Part shown: piece by piece, positions 27,444 to 36,394 of the stretch
How positions within the stretch are numbered: position 1 is the first letter of the stretch
Layout: each line of letters opens with the position of its first letter
Notes under the pieces: generated by a model
The model's input: only the letters and a program-made list of their open reading frames with translations
Databases searched by the model: none
Told to the model about the DNA's origin: nothing
DNA from: Woeseiaceae bacterium
GTDB lineage: Bacteria; Pseudomonadota; Gammaproteobacteria; Steroidobacterales; Woeseiaceae
Direction of reading: 5' to 3'
Assembly: GCA_028280615.1 (NCBI GenBank)
Contig: JANQLK010000022.1
Coordinates: 62,001-126,000 of the forward strand
DNA: 64,000 nt
Position numbers and translations under genes: made by a program

Positions 27444-28097
27444 ATGAGCCAGCAACGGGCGCACGCCGGTGATTCGATGCAACGCGACAATGGAGACGAT
27501 GACAGCGACGTCAGGCTGCTGGCGCGCGTGATCGACGGCGGCCGCGGCGCCGACGCGGTCGCCGCGCGCCTGCTGGATGCCTTCGGCACGCTCAAGGAGC
27601 TGCTCGACGCAGAGACGGACCGAGTTGCTGCCGTCGACGGCATCGGGCCGGTCGGGGCGACCCGGATTTGCGCGCTGCCGGCCCTTGCACGGCGTTATTT
27701 CGAACAGTCGCTCGTCGTTGGCGAACCCATCCGGAGCCCCGCGGACACCGAGGCCTACCTGCTCGCCCGGCTGGGCCACCTGGGTCACGAGCTGTTCTGC
27801 TGCCTGTACCTCGACAATCGCCACCGGGTTCTGGCCTTCAAGGAGCTGTTTCGCGGCACGATCGACGGCACCTCGGTGTATCCCCGCGAAGTCGTCAAGG
27901 AGGCGCTGTCCATCAATGCGGCGGCCGTCATTCTGGCCCACAACCACCCGAGCGGCGTTGCCGAGCCCAGCCAGGCCGACGAGCGCATTACCCGGCGCCT
28001 GAAGGCGGCGCTCGAGCTCGTCGATATCCGGCTGCTGGACCACCTCGTCGTGGGCGACAGCGGGGCCGTGTCCCTGGCCGCGCGCGGAATGCTCTGA
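27444..28097 (+). CDS. radC: RadC family protein (JAB/MPN domain)
   Basis: Protein of 217 aa with an N-terminal helix-hairpin-helix-like region ([15 protein letters not shown]) and the C-terminal MPN+/JAB domain containing the metalloprotease-like motif [14 protein letters not shown]. Despite the name its biochemical role is unresolved. Its neighbours rpmB-rpmG-mutM follow exactly as in E. coli. On the other side, coaBC, its usual divergent neighbour, is 13.9 kb away. Confidence 0.95.
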   Translation: MSQQRAHAGDSMQRDNGDDDSDVRLLARVIDGGRGADAVAARLLDAFGTLKELLDAETDRVAAVDGIGPVGATRICALPALARRYFEQSLVVGEPIRSPADTEAYLLARLGHLGHELFCCLYLDNRHRVLAFKELFRGTIDGTSVYPREVVKEALSINAAAVILAHNHPSGVAEPSQADERITRRLKAALELVDIRLLDHLVVGDSGAVSLAARGML

Positions 28098-28124
28098 GCA
28101 TTCGCAGTCCTGCCGGCACGGGCC

Positions 28125-28153
28125 TTGTATTCACCCGGGCGGGCTGGTATAAA
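28125..28153 (+). promoter_or_regulatory. Predicted sigma-70 type promoter for rpmB-rpmG
   Basis: TTGTAT (28125-28130), a 17-bp spacer, then TATAAA (28148-28153). The -10 is good (5/6) and the -35 weak (TTG only). It sits 61 bp upstream of the rpmB start in the only gap before the ribosomal genes. Confidence 0.5.
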
Positions 28154-28213
28154 ACCGCACTCTTTGCCTGCGGCTCGCGGGCAACTGCTAACAGATTCAG
28201 AGACTTAACCAGC

Positions 28214-28450
28214 ATGAGCAAAGTTTGCCAGGTGACCGGGAAGCGCCCGCAGAGCGGTAACAACGTTTCCCACGCCCACAACAAGACGCGTCGCCGCTTC
28301 CTGCCGAACCTGCAGAACAAGCGTTTCTGGCTCGGATCCGAGAATCGCTGGGTACGCCTGCGCGTGTCGCACAAAGGCATGCGCATTATCGACAAGCACG
28401 GCATCGAGAAGGTCGTCGCCGACCTGCGTGCCGAAGGCCAGCGCATCTAG
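28214..28450 (+). CDS. rpmB: 50S ribosomal protein L28
   Basis: Ribosomal protein of 78 aa: [32 protein letters not shown], then [22 protein letters not shown]. The zinc-ligand version is not present (only one early Cys), which is the zinc-independent form common in gammaproteobacteria. It pairs with rpmG 19 bp downstream. Confidence 0.98.
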   Translation: MSKVCQVTGKRPQSGNNVSHAHNKTRRRFLPNLQNKRFWLGSENRWVRLRVSHKGMRIIDKHGIEKVVADLRAEGQRI

Positions 28451-28469
28451 GCGCCCGGAGTAGAGACCA

Positions 28470-28637
28470 ATGGCTAAGACGAATCGCGAAAAAATCCGTC
28501 TCGTGTCGAGCGCCGGCACGGGCCACTACTACACGACGATGAAGAACAAGCGTCTGCATCCCGAGAAGATGGAGACGAAGAAGTACGATCCGACCATTCG
28601 CAAGCACGTCGTCTACAAGGAAGCCAAGATCAAGTAA
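28470..28637 (+). CDS. rpmG: 50S ribosomal protein L33
   Basis: Ribosomal protein of 55 aa ([21 protein letters not shown], then [21 protein letters not shown]). It lacks the CxxC pairs of zinc-binding L33, so it is the C- type. The start is ATG 28470 and TAA ends at 28637; a rho-independent terminator follows, closing the rpmBG unit. Confidence 0.98.
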   Translation: MAKTNREKIRLVSSAGTGHYYTTMKNKRLHPEKMETKKYDPTIRKHVVYKEAKIK

Positions 28638-28663
28638 GTCCGGCTCCCGACCGCATACGAAAG

Positions 28664-28695
28664 AAAGCCCGCCTTCGAACCGCGGGCTTTTTTTT
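28664..28695 (+). terminator. Rho-independent terminator after rpmG
   Basis: Stem AAAGCCCGC (28664-28672) / GCGGGCTTT (28682-28690) with a 9-nt loop, followed by a run of T to 28695. It is 26 bp past the rpmG stop. Confidence 0.9.
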
Positions 28696-28726
28696 GCCTG
28701 CCTTGAGCCCCATCTACACTGTACGC

Positions 28727-29539
28727 ATGCCCGAACTACCCGAAGTCGAAACCAGCCGCCGCGGCATCGCGCCGCACATCGAGGGACAGACGATCGCGAA
28801 CGTCGTCATCCGCGACCGCCGCCTGCGCTGGCCCGTGAGCGAAGAGGTCGATCGCCACCTGACCGGTGCCACGATCAACTCGGTAGGCCGGCGCGCGAAG
28901 TACCTGTTGATCGAGACGACCGGCGGCACGGCGATCCTGCACCTTGGAATGTCCGGGCATGTGTACCTCGTCGACACGGGCACGCCGGCCGGCGTCCACG
29001 ACCACGTCGACCTCGAGCTCGACTCGGGCATGGCCTTGCGGCTCACCGACCCGCGACGTTTCGGCTCGCTGCACTGGTGCCTCGAGCCGCTCGAACACCC
29101 GCTGCTCGCGAAGCTGGGGCCGGAACCCCTGAGCGACGATTTCAATGGCGAATACCTGTGGCAGCGATCGCGCGGCCGCCGGATCGCGGTCAAGCCGTTC
29201 ATCATGAATGCGGATGTCGTGGTCGGCGTGGGCAACATCTACGCCAGCGAGTCGCTGTTCATCGCCGGCATCCATCCAAAGCGGCCCGCCGGCCGGATTG
29301 CACTCGCCCGCTATGAAAAACTGGCCGATGCGATCAAGGCCGTGCTCGAGCGCGCCATCAGGGCCGGTGGCACGACGCTTAGAGACTTCTATGGCGGCAA
29401 CGGCGAGTCGGGTTATTTCCAGCAGGAACTCGATGTCTACGGACGCTCGGACGAGCCCTGCAGGATCTGCGACACGACCTTGACCACGGTCGTGCTCGGC
29501 CAGCGCGCCACCTACTACTGCAAGCGCTGCCAGACCTGA
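28727..29539 (+). CDS. mutM: Formamidopyrimidine-DNA glycosylase (Fpg)
   Basis: Bifunctional DNA glycosylase/AP lyase that removes 8-oxoguanine and FaPy, 270 aa. ATG 28727 gives the required N-terminus [13 protein letters not shown], in which Pro2 becomes the catalytic amine after Met removal. Other motifs: [34 protein letters not shown] and the C-terminal zinc finger [10 protein letters not shown]...YYCKRCQ. It follows rpmG as in E. coli. Confidence 0.97.
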   Translation: MPELPEVETSRRGIAPHIEGQTIANVVIRDRRLRWPVSEEVDRHLTGATINSVGRRAKYLLIETTGGTAILHLGMSGHVYLVDTGTPAGVHDHVDLELDSGMALRLTDPRRFGSLHWCLEPLEHPLLAKLGPEPLSDDFNGEYLWQRSRGRRIAVKPFIMNADVVVGVGNIYASESLFIAGIHPKRPAGRIALARYEKLADAIKAVLERAIRAGGTTLRDFYGGNGESGYFQQELDVYGRSDEPCRICDTTLTTVVLGQRATYYCKRCQT

Positions 29540-29658
29540 TCCGCTCCGGCGCGCCAGCGTCATCGAATTGGGCTATTTTAGGGAATCGAGGGGTATATCG
29601 ACGAGGCCGCCGACCGGGTCGGCCGGCAGATCGTTATCCGAATAGCGAGGAGACCGCC

Positions 29659-30654
29659 ATGGCGGGTTTCGGGAACACTCAACAAACGATCGGCAAAACG
29701 CCGCGGCACGAGAGCGGATCGGTACCCGTGGTCGATATCGCGGAACTCGACGGCGAGCCGGCGCTGATCGCGATCGACCGGGCCTGCCGCGAGTGGGGCT
29801 TCTTCCAGGTTACGGGGCACGGGATCGACGACGCGATCATCGACGACCTGTTCGCGGCCGCGAAAGCGTTTTTCGGGCGCCCGATCGGGGAAAAGCGCCG
29901 CATCCTGAGAAGCGCCGGGAATCCATGGGGTTTCTATGACGAGGAGCTCACCAAGAACACGCGCGACTGGAAGCAGGTGTTCGACTATGGCCCGGGCGAT
30001 GGCGACACGCTCGTGCCGCGGTGGCCGGACGACATGCCCGGATTTCGCGAGGCCGTGCTTGCCTGGCACGCGGCATGCGAGTCGCTGGCACATCGGCTGT
30101 TGTCGGCCATAGCGCGCAACCTTGGCGCGCCGGAAGGCGAGCTCAATGCGCTGTTCGGCGACGACCACACGAGCTTCATGCGGCTCAACTACTATCCCAG
30201 GCTCCCGCCCGGCGCGAAGGACGATTCCACATTCGGCGTCAACGAGCACAGCGACGCCGGCGCGCTCACGGTCCTGCTGCAGGATGACCAGGCGGGGCTC
30301 GAAGTGTGCCGCGGGGGCGAGTGGTACCTGGTCGAGCCGCGCCGTGACGCGCTCGTGATCAACCTGGGCGACATGGCGCAGGTCTGGTCGAACGACCGCT
30401 ATCGCGCCGCCCTGCACCGCGTGGTCACCAATACCGACCGCGACCGATACAGCTCGCCGTACTTCTTCAATCCGTCCTACGACACCGACTACGCGCCGCT
30501 ACCGTCCTGCATCAGCGCATCGAACCCGGCGCGTTACCGGCCGATCAACTGGCGCGAATTCCGCACGCGGCGCGCGGACGGCGACTATGCCGATTACGGC
30601 GACGAAGTGCAGATCACGGACTACCGGATCAGGAATTCCCGAGACGCTCCTTGA
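29659..30654 (+). CDS. 2-oxoglutarate/Fe(II)-dependent oxygenase, isopenicillin N synthase family
   Basis: Non-heme iron oxygenase of 331 aa. The N-terminal DIOX_N region ([28 protein letters not shown]) is followed by the double-stranded beta-helix with the iron triad H197-x-D199 ([14 protein letters not shown]) and H253 (ALHRVVTN), and the 2OG-binding R263-Y-S265. The family includes ethylene-forming, gibberellin-type and many unassigned oxidases; the substrate is unknown. It sits between mutM and coaD, adjacent in E. coli, so it is an insertion. Its 3' end overlaps convergent coaD by 26 bp. Confidence 0.9.
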   Translation: MAGFGNTQQTIGKTPRHESGSVPVVDIAELDGEPALIAIDRACREWGFFQVTGHGIDDAIIDDLFAAAKAFFGRPIGEKRRILRSAGNPWGFYDEELTKNTRDWKQVFDYGPGDGDTLVPRWPDDMPGFREAVLAWHAACESLAHRLLSAIARNLGAPEGELNALFGDDHTSFMRLNYYPRLPPGAKDDSTFGVNEHSDAGALTVLLQDDQAGLEVCRGGEWYLVEPRRDALVINLGDMAQVWSNDRYRAALHRVVTNTDRDRYSSPYFFNPSYDTDYAPLPSCISASNPARYRPINWREFRTRRADGDYADYGDEVQITDYRIRNSRDAP

Positions 30655-31117
30655 GCGCCGCGTTGACGTCCGGCGAGACGAATCCGGAGATGTCGCCGCC
30701 AAGCTGCGCGACCTCTCTGACGAGCGTCGACGAGAGGAAGTTGTAGCGCTCGTCGGGGGTAAGGAACAGCGTTTCCACGTCGTCGACCAGATGCCGGTTC
30801 ATCGTCGCAAGCTGGAACTCGTACTCGAAGTCCGATACCGCGCGCAGACCGCGCAGGATGACGCGCAAACCGTTGTCGCGCGCAAAATCGACCGTGAGTC
30901 CCGCGTAACGGCGGACTTCGACGTTGTCGATATCGGACAGTGCCGTCCGCGCCATCTCGAGGCGTTCCTCGACCGAGAACAGCGGCGTCTTCGAACCGGT
31001 GTCCGATGCGATCGCAACGACGACCCTGTCGAAAAGCGCGGACGAACGCCGCACGAGGTCCTCGTGGCCCAGCGTAATCGGGTCGAAGGTGCCCGGGTAC
31101 ATGGCGGCGACTGGCAT
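30629..31117 (-). CDS. coaD: Phosphopantetheine adenylyltransferase
   Basis: Penultimate enzyme of CoA biosynthesis: 4'-phosphopantetheine + ATP to dephospho-CoA. 162 aa. It has the nucleotidyltransferase motif [17 protein letters not shown] (TxGH), [15 protein letters not shown], and the C-terminal [18 protein letters not shown]. It begins 22 bp after the rsmD stop and is probably cotranscribed with it. Together with coaBC the window holds two separated CoA genes. Confidence 0.97.
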   Translation of the reverse strand: MPVAAMYPGTFDPITLGHEDLVRRSSALFDRVVVAIASDTGSKTPLFSVEERLEMARTALSDIDNVEVRRYAGLTVDFARDNGLRVILRGLRAVSDFEYEFQLATMNRHLVDDVETLFLTPDERYNFLSSTLVREVAQLGGDISGFVSPDVNAALKERLGNS

Positions 31118-31138
31118 CGTGAGTTCCCCCCTTGAGAT

Positions 31139-31750
31139 TCAGCCTGCGGGCCGGGCGAGCGAGAAGCGCACGTTGCCGGCCGTTCTTGTTTTTTTGACGG
31201 CCCAGTGGTCGGGCAGCGTCGCGGGCGGCTCGTCGCGCGGCTCCTCGATGTAGACGAGCGCCGCCTGTGCGAGTACACCGGCTTCCTCCAAGAGTCTACA
31301 CAATTCGGAGATGCGAGCGTCGGCGAAGGGCGGATCGAGAAACACGATGTCGAATCGCCGGTCCCAGGGTGACGTGAGCCTGTCATAGGCGTCCGCCGCC
31401 AGGATCTCCGCGTTCTCTGCACCGAGCAGTCCCGCGTTCTTCTCGAGCATGTCCGCCGCGATCGGAGACCGTTCGACGAAAACGCAGCATTCTGCGCCGC
31501 GCGACAGCGCCTCGAATCCCAACGCGCCCGTGCCAGCGAACAGGTCGAGACAACGGGCGCCGGCGATGTGCGGCTGAAGCCAGTTGAACAGGGTTTCGCG
31601 CACGCGTTCGGGCGTGGGCCTTAGGCCCTCCACGGCAGCGATGTCGAGCACGCGACTGCGCCAGTTTCCCGCTACAATACGCAGCCGCCCGGGCGGGTTC
31701 CTGGTTGATCGTTTGGCGGACGGCTTGCCTCGCCCGCGCTGCCTGGCCAT
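31139..31750 (-). CDS. rsmD: 16S rRNA (guanine(966)-N2)-methyltransferase RsmD
   Basis: SAM-dependent methyltransferase of 203 aa acting on assembled small subunits. RIVAGNWRSRVLDIA and RPTPERVRETLFNWL near the N-terminus, SAM motif CLDLFAGTGALGFEALSRGA, and the catalytic DPPF in DIVFLDPPFAD. The first ~15 residues are basic. It is divergent from ftsY across 73 bp, the same neighbourhood as in E. coli. Confidence 0.96.
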   Translation of the reverse strand: MARQRGRGKPSAKRSTRNPPGRLRIVAGNWRSRVLDIAAVEGLRPTPERVRETLFNWLQPHIAGARCLDLFAGTGALGFEALSRGAECCVFVERSPIAADMLEKNAGLLGAENAEILAADAYDRLTSPWDRRFDIVFLDPPFADARISELCRLLEEAGVLAQAALVYIEEPRDEPPATLPDHWAVKKTRTAGNVRFSLARPAG

Positions 31751-31823
31751 GTCTCGCGCCCCGACGGTCCCTCGATGGATCTCGCCAGTTTAGGTAGTCG
31801 ATTCACACGGAACAACGATCGCG

Positions 31824-32798
31824 ATGATATTCGGCAGGAAGAAAGACAGCGAAACGAGCGAAGGGAACGGCGGCGGTTTCCTGAAGCGGCTGCGTGCGCG
31901 CCTCAATCGTGGCGACAGCTGGCTGACTTACGATCTCGCGAACCTCGCGCCCGGCGGCAAGATCGACGAATCCACGTTCGAGGAGCTCGAATCGCTGCTG
32001 GTGATGGCGGACGTCGGCATCGACACGAGCCAGCGGATCGTCACCGATCTCGAGAAGTCGCTGTCGCGAAGCAGGCGAGGCGACGTCGAGGCGCTGCGCT
32101 CGGGTCTGCGCGATGCGCTGCTCGAGATTCTGCAACCGGTCGCCGTACCGCTCGAGATACCCGAACAGTCGAAGCCGTTCGTCATCCTCATGGTCGGCGT
32201 GAACGGCGCCGGCAAGACGACGACGATCGGCAAGCTCGCGCGCCGTTTCGGGGACCAGGGCAAGACCGTGATGCTCGCGGCGGGCGATACGTTCCGCGCG
32301 GCGGCCGTCGAACAGCTCGAGGCCTGGGGCAAGCGCAACTCGGTTCCGGTGATCGCTCAGCAGAGCGGCGCCGACCCCGCGGCCGTGGTTTACGACGCGT
32401 GGGACGCGGCGTCGGCGCGCGAGATCGACGTGCTGCTCGCAGACACGGCGGGGCGCCTGCAGAACCAGCAGGGTCTCATGGACGAGCTCGCCAAGATCCG
32501 CCGCGTCATCGCCCGGCAGGACGACGCGGCGCCGCAGGAGATCATGCTCGTGCTCGACGCAAGCCAGGGACAAAATGCGCTCGTGCAGGCCGAGAAGTTT
32601 CACGAGGCGCTGGGCCTGACGGGCATCACGGTGACCAAGTTGGATGGCAGCGCGAAGGGTGGCATCCTGATCGCCATTGCAGACCGGCTCAAGGTGCCGG
32701 TCCGCTTCATCGGCATCGGCGAGTCGGCCGGGGACATGCAGCCGTTCTCGGCCGAGGATTTCGTCGACGCACTGCTCGCAAACGGCGGGGAATCCTGA
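31824..32798 (+). CDS. ftsY: Signal recognition particle receptor FtsY
   Basis: SRP-type GTPase of 324 aa at the inner membrane. The acidic A-domain typical of E. coli is almost absent; the NG core starts about residue 20. G motifs: GVNGAGKTTTIGKLA (G1), DTFRAAAVEQLEAW, LLADTAGRLQNQQGLMDEL (G3), TKLDGSAKGG (G4) and FIGIGESAGDMQPF. It heads ftsY-ftsE-ftsX, with ftsE starting 13 bp after its stop. Confidence 0.97.
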   Translation: MIFGRKKDSETSEGNGGGFLKRLRARLNRGDSWLTYDLANLAPGGKIDESTFEELESLLVMADVGIDTSQRIVTDLEKSLSRSRRGDVEALRSGLRDALLEILQPVAVPLEIPEQSKPFVILMVGVNGAGKTTTIGKLARRFGDQGKTVMLAAGDTFRAAAVEQLEAWGKRNSVPVIAQQSGADPAAVVYDAWDAASAREIDVLLADTAGRLQNQQGLMDELAKIRRVIARQDDAAPQEIMLVLDASQGQNALVQAEKFHEALGLTGITVTKLDGSAKGGILIAIADRLKVPVRFIGIGESAGDMQPFSAEDFVDALLANGGES

Positions 32799-32811
32799 CG
32801 GCCAACGCGCG

Positions 32812-33528
32812 ATGATTCGCATCGAGAACGTGACCAAGCGCTTTCCGGGCGGCCAGGAGGCCCTGGCCGGTCTCGACCTCGCGATAGATCAGGGCGAGAT
32901 GGTATTCGTGACCGGCCACTCGGGCGCGGGCAAGAGCACACTGCTTCGGCTGATTGCGCTGATCGAGCGGCCCACCAGCGGTCAGGTGATCGTCGACGGC
33001 CAGAACACGGCCCGCGTGCGCAGGCGCAAGATACCGGCCTATCGCCGCCAGATCGGCATGGTGTTCCAGGACCACCGGCTACTCTACGATCGCTCGGTCG
33101 CTGAAAACGTGGCGCTGCCGCTGATCATCGCGGGCGTCAGCCGCCATGACGCCGGTCGGCGCGTCCGCGCGTCGCTCGAGCAGGTCGGGCTCCTGCACAA
33201 GGAGAAGCGCAACCCCGAGACGCTGTCGGCGGGCGAACAGCAGCGAGTCGGCATCGCCCGCGCGATCGCGACGCGGCCCAAACTGCTGATCGCGGACGAG
33301 CCGACGGGCAACCTGGACCCGGAGCTGTCACTGGAAGTCATGCGGGTATTCCGTCGCTTCAACGAATTCGGCGTGACGCTGCTGATCGCCAGCCACGACA
33401 TCGACCTCATCGACAAGCTCGGCTGCCGCCGCATTCAGCTCGAGGATGGCCGGCTTGCGGGGGGGCCGAACGACGACAGCCTGTTTATCGACGCTGGCCT
33501 GCCGGATGACGACGGGGGCTGGCGGTGA
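32812..33528 (+). CDS. ftsE: Cell division ATP-binding protein FtsE
   Basis: ABC ATPase of 238 aa from ATG 32812 (MIRIENVTKRFPGG). Walker A GHSGAGKST, Q-loop VFQDHRLL, ABC signature LSAGEQQRVGIARA, Walker B LLIADEPTGNLD, H-loop SHD. With FtsX it activates septal peptidoglycan hydrolases via EnvC. The GTG start of ftsX overlaps its stop. The last ~20 residues (NDDSLFIDAGLPDDDGGWR) are an acidic extension. Confidence 0.97.
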   Translation: MIRIENVTKRFPGGQEALAGLDLAIDQGEMVFVTGHSGAGKSTLLRLIALIERPTSGQVIVDGQNTARVRRRKIPAYRRQIGMVFQDHRLLYDRSVAENVALPLIIAGVSRHDAGRRVRASLEQVGLLHKEKRNPETLSAGEQQRVGIARAIATRPKLLIADEPTGNLDPELSLEVMRVFRRFNEFGVTLLIASHDIDLIDKLGCRRIQLEDGRLAGGPNDDSLFIDAGLPDDDGGWR

Positions 33529-34499
33529 ACGCCAGCGATCGCGCCCGGCATCGTGAGGCGTCGGCGCCGGTCCGCTCCGGCGGCGCCTTCAGTACCTGGC
33601 TGGGTCGGCACGCCAGCAACGCGAGCGGCGCGCTGCTCAAGCTGCTGAAACAGCCCTTCGCGTCGCTCATGATCGTACTCGTCATCGCCGTGACGCTGGC
33701 GCTCCCGGCCGCGCTCAATCTTGCGATCAAGAACGCGCTCGCGATCAGCGGCGGCTGGGAGAGCGCGCTCGATTTCTCCGTGTTCCTCGACCAGTCACTG
33801 TCGGAAAGCGAGGCCGACGGTATCGCGCGGCTGATCCGCCAGCGCGCGGACGTCGACAGCGTCGAGCTGATTCCTGCGGCCGATGCGCTCGCGGCGTTCA
33901 AGGAGCAGTCGGGCTTCGGCGATGCGCTCGACGCGCTCGATCGTAATCCGCTGCCGCATACGCTCGTCGTGCGACCGTCGCCCGGCAACACCGAGGCGTC
34001 CATAGTCCTGCTCCGTCAGGAGCTTCAGAACCTTCCGGAGACGGACCTCGTGCAGGTCGACACCGAGTGGGTGCAGCGTTTTCACGCCATACTCGATATC
34101 GTGCGACGCGGCGTGCTGATCGGCGGCCTGCTGCTCGGCGCGGCGATCATCGTCATCATCGGCAACACGATCCGCCTGGATATTCAGAACCGCCGCGACG
34201 AGATCGAGGTCACGAAGCTGATCGGCGCCAGCAACGCGTTCGTTCGGCGGCCGTTCCTCTGGACGGGCTTCTGGTACGGACTGCTCGGCGGGCTATTCGC
34301 GATCGGCCTCGTGCAGTACGGCCTGTATCTGTTGTCTCCGCCCATCTCCCGGCTCGCCGGCCTCTACCGGAGCAACACGGCCGTGCTGTCCTTCAGCGTT
34401 GAGGAGATCGGCGCGGTCGTCGGGCTGGGCGTCGGCCTGGGTCTGGTGGGCTCATGGTTCGCCGTAGCCCGGCACATGCGGCGTATCGAACCGCGCTGA
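33525..34499 (+). CDS. ftsX: Cell division protein FtsX
   Basis: Four-helix membrane partner of FtsE, 324 aa. A cytoplasmic N-terminus precedes TM1 (FASLMIVLVIAVTLALPAALNL). The large periplasmic domain (about 65-185) contains SVFLDQSLSESEADGI and PLPHTLVVRPSP. TM2-4 are in the C-terminal half, with NTIRLDIQNRRDEIEVTKLIGASNAFVRRPF, the conserved loop. Start GTG 33525. Downstream rpoH is normal, but a TetR gene on the other strand now lies between them. Confidence 0.96.
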   Translation: MNASDRARHREASAPVRSGGAFSTWLGRHASNASGALLKLLKQPFASLMIVLVIAVTLALPAALNLAIKNALAISGGWESALDFSVFLDQSLSESEADGIARLIRQRADVDSVELIPAADALAAFKEQSGFGDALDALDRNPLPHTLVVRPSPGNTEASIVLLRQELQNLPETDLVQVDTEWVQRFHAILDIVRRGVLIGGLLLGAAIIVIIGNTIRLDIQNRRDEIEVTKLIGASNAFVRRPFLWTGFWYGLLGGLFAIGLVQYGLYLLSPPISRLAGLYRSNTAVLSFSVEEIGAVVGLGVGLGLVGSWFAVARHMRRIEPR

Positions 34500-34515
34500 T
34501 CGCAAAACTCAGGCC

Positions 34516-35100
34516 TCAAGCCTTCAGAGCGGCGAGCACGCCATCCACGACAGCCTCGAGCGCCGCCCGATCCGGCCGCGTTTTGCAGTTCACCTTCAGG
34601 CCCCAGATGTTGTTGACGAGAAACGCGGCCATGGCGTCGGCGTCCTTCGTCGCCGGAAGCTCGTTCCGGGCCTGGGCAGCGCGTATCAGGCCCGAAAATC
34701 CGTCGCGGACGGCGCGATTGTGCGCGTCGATCCGGCGCGCGACGTCGGGCTCGTGTTCCGCCATCTCGAGTAGCGCGTTGACCGCCAGGCAACCGCGGCG
34801 GTCCTTGCCCGTGACCGAATCGTCAACGATACGCCGCAATATGCCGCGAATCGCGTCGATCTTCGAGGATCTGCTCCTGGCCAGCTCGCGAATCTCACGC
34901 ACGAAGCTGCGGTTGTATTCGTCGAGGACCTCCAGGAAGACCCCCTTTTTGCTGCCGAAGGCCGCGTACAGGCTGCCCGGCTTCAGACCCGTTGCCTTGA
35001 CGAGGTGGCCGATCGAGGTCTGACTGTAGCCTCGCGTCCAGAACACGGCCATGGCGCGGTCGACAACGACGCGGCGATCGTATTCGGGGGTTCGCGACAT
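34516..35100 (-). CDS. TetR/AcrR family transcriptional regulator
   Basis: Repressor-type regulator of 194 aa. The N-terminal HTH (about residues 8-55) reads VVDRAMAVFWTRGYSQTSIGHLVKATGLKPGSLYAAFGSKKGVFLEVL; this GSLYAAFGSKKGLF type is shared with E. coli ComR/NemR-like regulators. The C-terminal ligand domain includes GCLAVNALLEMAEHEPDVARRI. Two similar 18-bp palindromes 115-215 bp upstream are its likely operators. It sits between ftsX and rpoH, which are adjacent in most gammaproteobacteria, so it was probably acquired. Its target gene is not obvious; autoregulation is plausible. Confidence 0.88.
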   Translation of the reverse strand: MSRTPEYDRRVVVDRAMAVFWTRGYSQTSIGHLVKATGLKPGSLYAAFGSKKGVFLEVLDEYNRSFVREIRELARSRSSKIDAIRGILRRIVDDSVTGKDRRGCLAVNALLEMAEHEPDVARRIDAHNRAVRDGFSGLIRAAQARNELPATKDADAMAAFLVNNIWGLKVNCKTRPDRAALEAVVDGVLAALKA

Positions 35101-35214
35101 TTCGTTGTGCTCCAGTTACTGTGGTTTTGTAAGGCGTACCGGGGTCTTCTTGGCAGGCCCTCAAAGCCGTGTGGCGGCCGGGCCGACAGACCGTCAGCGA
35201 GAAGTCTACGGATA

Positions 35215-35232
35215 CTTGAATAGTCATTCAAG
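35215..35232. promoter_or_regulatory. Palindromic operator candidate O1 for the TetR regulator
   Basis: CTTGAAT-AGTC-ATTCAAG: perfect 7-bp arms with a 4-bp centre. O2 at 35298-35315 shares 14 of 18 positions, including the outer CTTGAA and TCAAG. The TetR start codon is 115 bp away on the minus strand. Confidence 0.65.
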
Positions 35233-35262
35233 ATTGTGTAAGCTCACCGACAGTTAGCGAAC

Positions 35263-35288
35263 CGCCCTGCCGTTAAGGGCGTTTTTTT
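35263..35288 (+). terminator. Terminator-like hairpin between the two operator candidates
   Basis: CGCCCT (35263-35268) pairs with AGGGCG (35276-35281) over a 7-nt loop, followed by seven T (35282-35288). It would stop plus-strand transcripts started near O1, which would then be only about 50 nt long. It may be a relic of a lost divergent gene or a short attenuated RNA. Confidence 0.6.
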
Positions 35289-35297
35289 GGAGCGATT

Positions 35298-35315
35298 CTT
35301 GAACGATCACTCAAG
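35298..35315. promoter_or_regulatory. Palindromic operator candidate O2 for the TetR regulator
   Basis: CTTGAACGATCACTCAAG, an imperfect version of O1 with outer CTTGA/TCAAG arms around a GATC core. It is 83 bp from O1 centre to centre and about 230 bp upstream of rpoH. The rest of the gap 35101-35528 holds the terminator-like hairpin and CIRCE; I see no convincing gene in it. Confidence 0.55.
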
Positions 35316-35473
35316 TAAGAATAGGGTCCGATGCAAGCCATTCAAGCGACCACGACCCAAGTGATTGTTTCGAAGGGCTTTTCGACAGCCCAACGGCAGA
35401 AACACTTAGTGACAGTAAGCAGCTGATTACACAGCTAATATCAGACCAATGTCACAAGGAACAAAACAAGAAC

Positions 35474-35500
35474 TTAGCACTCCAACAAGGCGAGTGCTAA
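35474..35500 (+). promoter_or_regulatory. Perfect CIRCE element (HrcA operator) upstream of rpoH
   Basis: TTAGCACTC (35474-35482), 9 nt, GAGTGCTAA (35492-35500): an exact match to the CIRCE consensus TTAGCACTC-N9-GAGTGCTAA bound by the heat-shock repressor HrcA. It ends 28 bp before the rpoH ATG, within the 5' region of the transcript. It implies that HrcA represses rpoH and that the genome encodes HrcA elsewhere. Confidence 0.95.
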
Positions 35501-35528
35501 AATCGCCACCCCCGCATTGGAGGGAAAC

Positions 35529-36392
35529 ATGACGACCGCAGTTGCTACGATCAAGAACGACCGGGTCTTTTCCGGACCGGTTGGCAACCTCGACGCCTAC
35601 ATCCAGGCCGTCGGCTCGGTACCCGTGCTCGAGAAGGAGGACGAGCAACTGCTCGCGAGGAGCTTCCGCGAGCATGACGACCTCGAGGCAGCGCGCAAGC
35701 TCGTGCTCGCGCACCTGCGTTTCGTCGTTCACATTGCCAAGGGCTACACGGGCTACGGCCTGCCGCTCGCCGACCTGATCCAGGAAGGCAACGTCGGCCT
35801 CATGAAGGCCGTGAAGCGCTTCGACCCGGACTACGATGTCCGGCTCGTCTCATTCGCCGTGCACTGGATTCGCGCCGAGATTCATGAGTTCGTGCTCAAG
35901 AACTGGCGCATCGTCAAGGTCGCGACGACCAAGGCACAGCGGAAGCTGTTCTTCAACCTGCGCAAGTCGAAGAAGAGCCTCGCGTGGCTGTCTCACGATG
36001 AGACCAAGGCGGTCGCCGAAGACCTCGGCGTTTCGGTGAAGGAAGTCACCGAGATGGAGAAGCGGCTCAGTGCGCGCGACGCGCTGTTCGACCCGGCGCC
36101 GGACGCCGACGACGAACGTGCTTTCGCGCCGGCCGCCTATCTGCCGGCCCCCGACTCGGACCCGGCGATCATGGTCGAGGACGCCGACTGGGAACACGAT
36201 GCGACGACGCGAATGGCCGCGGCGATCGAGACGCTGGACGATCGCAGCCGCGACATCGTCAAGAGCCGCTGGCTCACCGATGACAAGATGACGCTGCACG
36301 AACTGGCCGACGTCTACGGCGTATCCGCCGAGCGCATCCGCCAGATCGAGGCCAACGCGATCAGGAAACTACGCAATCAGATCGCGCTCTAG
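35529..36392 (+). CDS. rpoH: RNA polymerase heat-shock sigma factor RpoH (sigma-32)
   Basis: Sigma factor of 287 aa. The RpoH box [12 protein letters not shown], diagnostic of the family, is present (about residues 135-146). Region 2 is [42 protein letters not shown] and region 4 is [33 protein letters not shown] 35529 follows a GGAGGG site (35519-35524); an in-frame TTG 12 bp earlier is unlikely. Transcription is likely governed by HrcA through the CIRCE just upstream. The repeat copy B begins 2 bp after its stop. Confidence 0.97.
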   Translation: MTTAVATIKNDRVFSGPVGNLDAYIQAVGSVPVLEKEDEQLLARSFREHDDLEAARKLVLAHLRFVVHIAKGYTGYGLPLADLIQEGNVGLMKAVKRFDPDYDVRLVSFAVHWIRAEIHEFVLKNWRIVKVATTKAQRKLFFNLRKSKKSLAWLSHDETKAVAEDLGVSVKEVTEMEKRLSARDALFDPAPDADDERAFAPAAYLPAPDSDPAIMVEDADWEHDATTRMAAAIETLDDRSRDIVKSRWLTDDKMTLHELADVYGVSAERIRQIEANAIRKLRNQIAL

Positions 36393-36394
36393 CT

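Noticed and set aside
35331..35426. 31-codon ORF between O2 and CIRCE
   Set aside because: No ribosome binding site, no similarity, and no coding bias typical of the neighbours.
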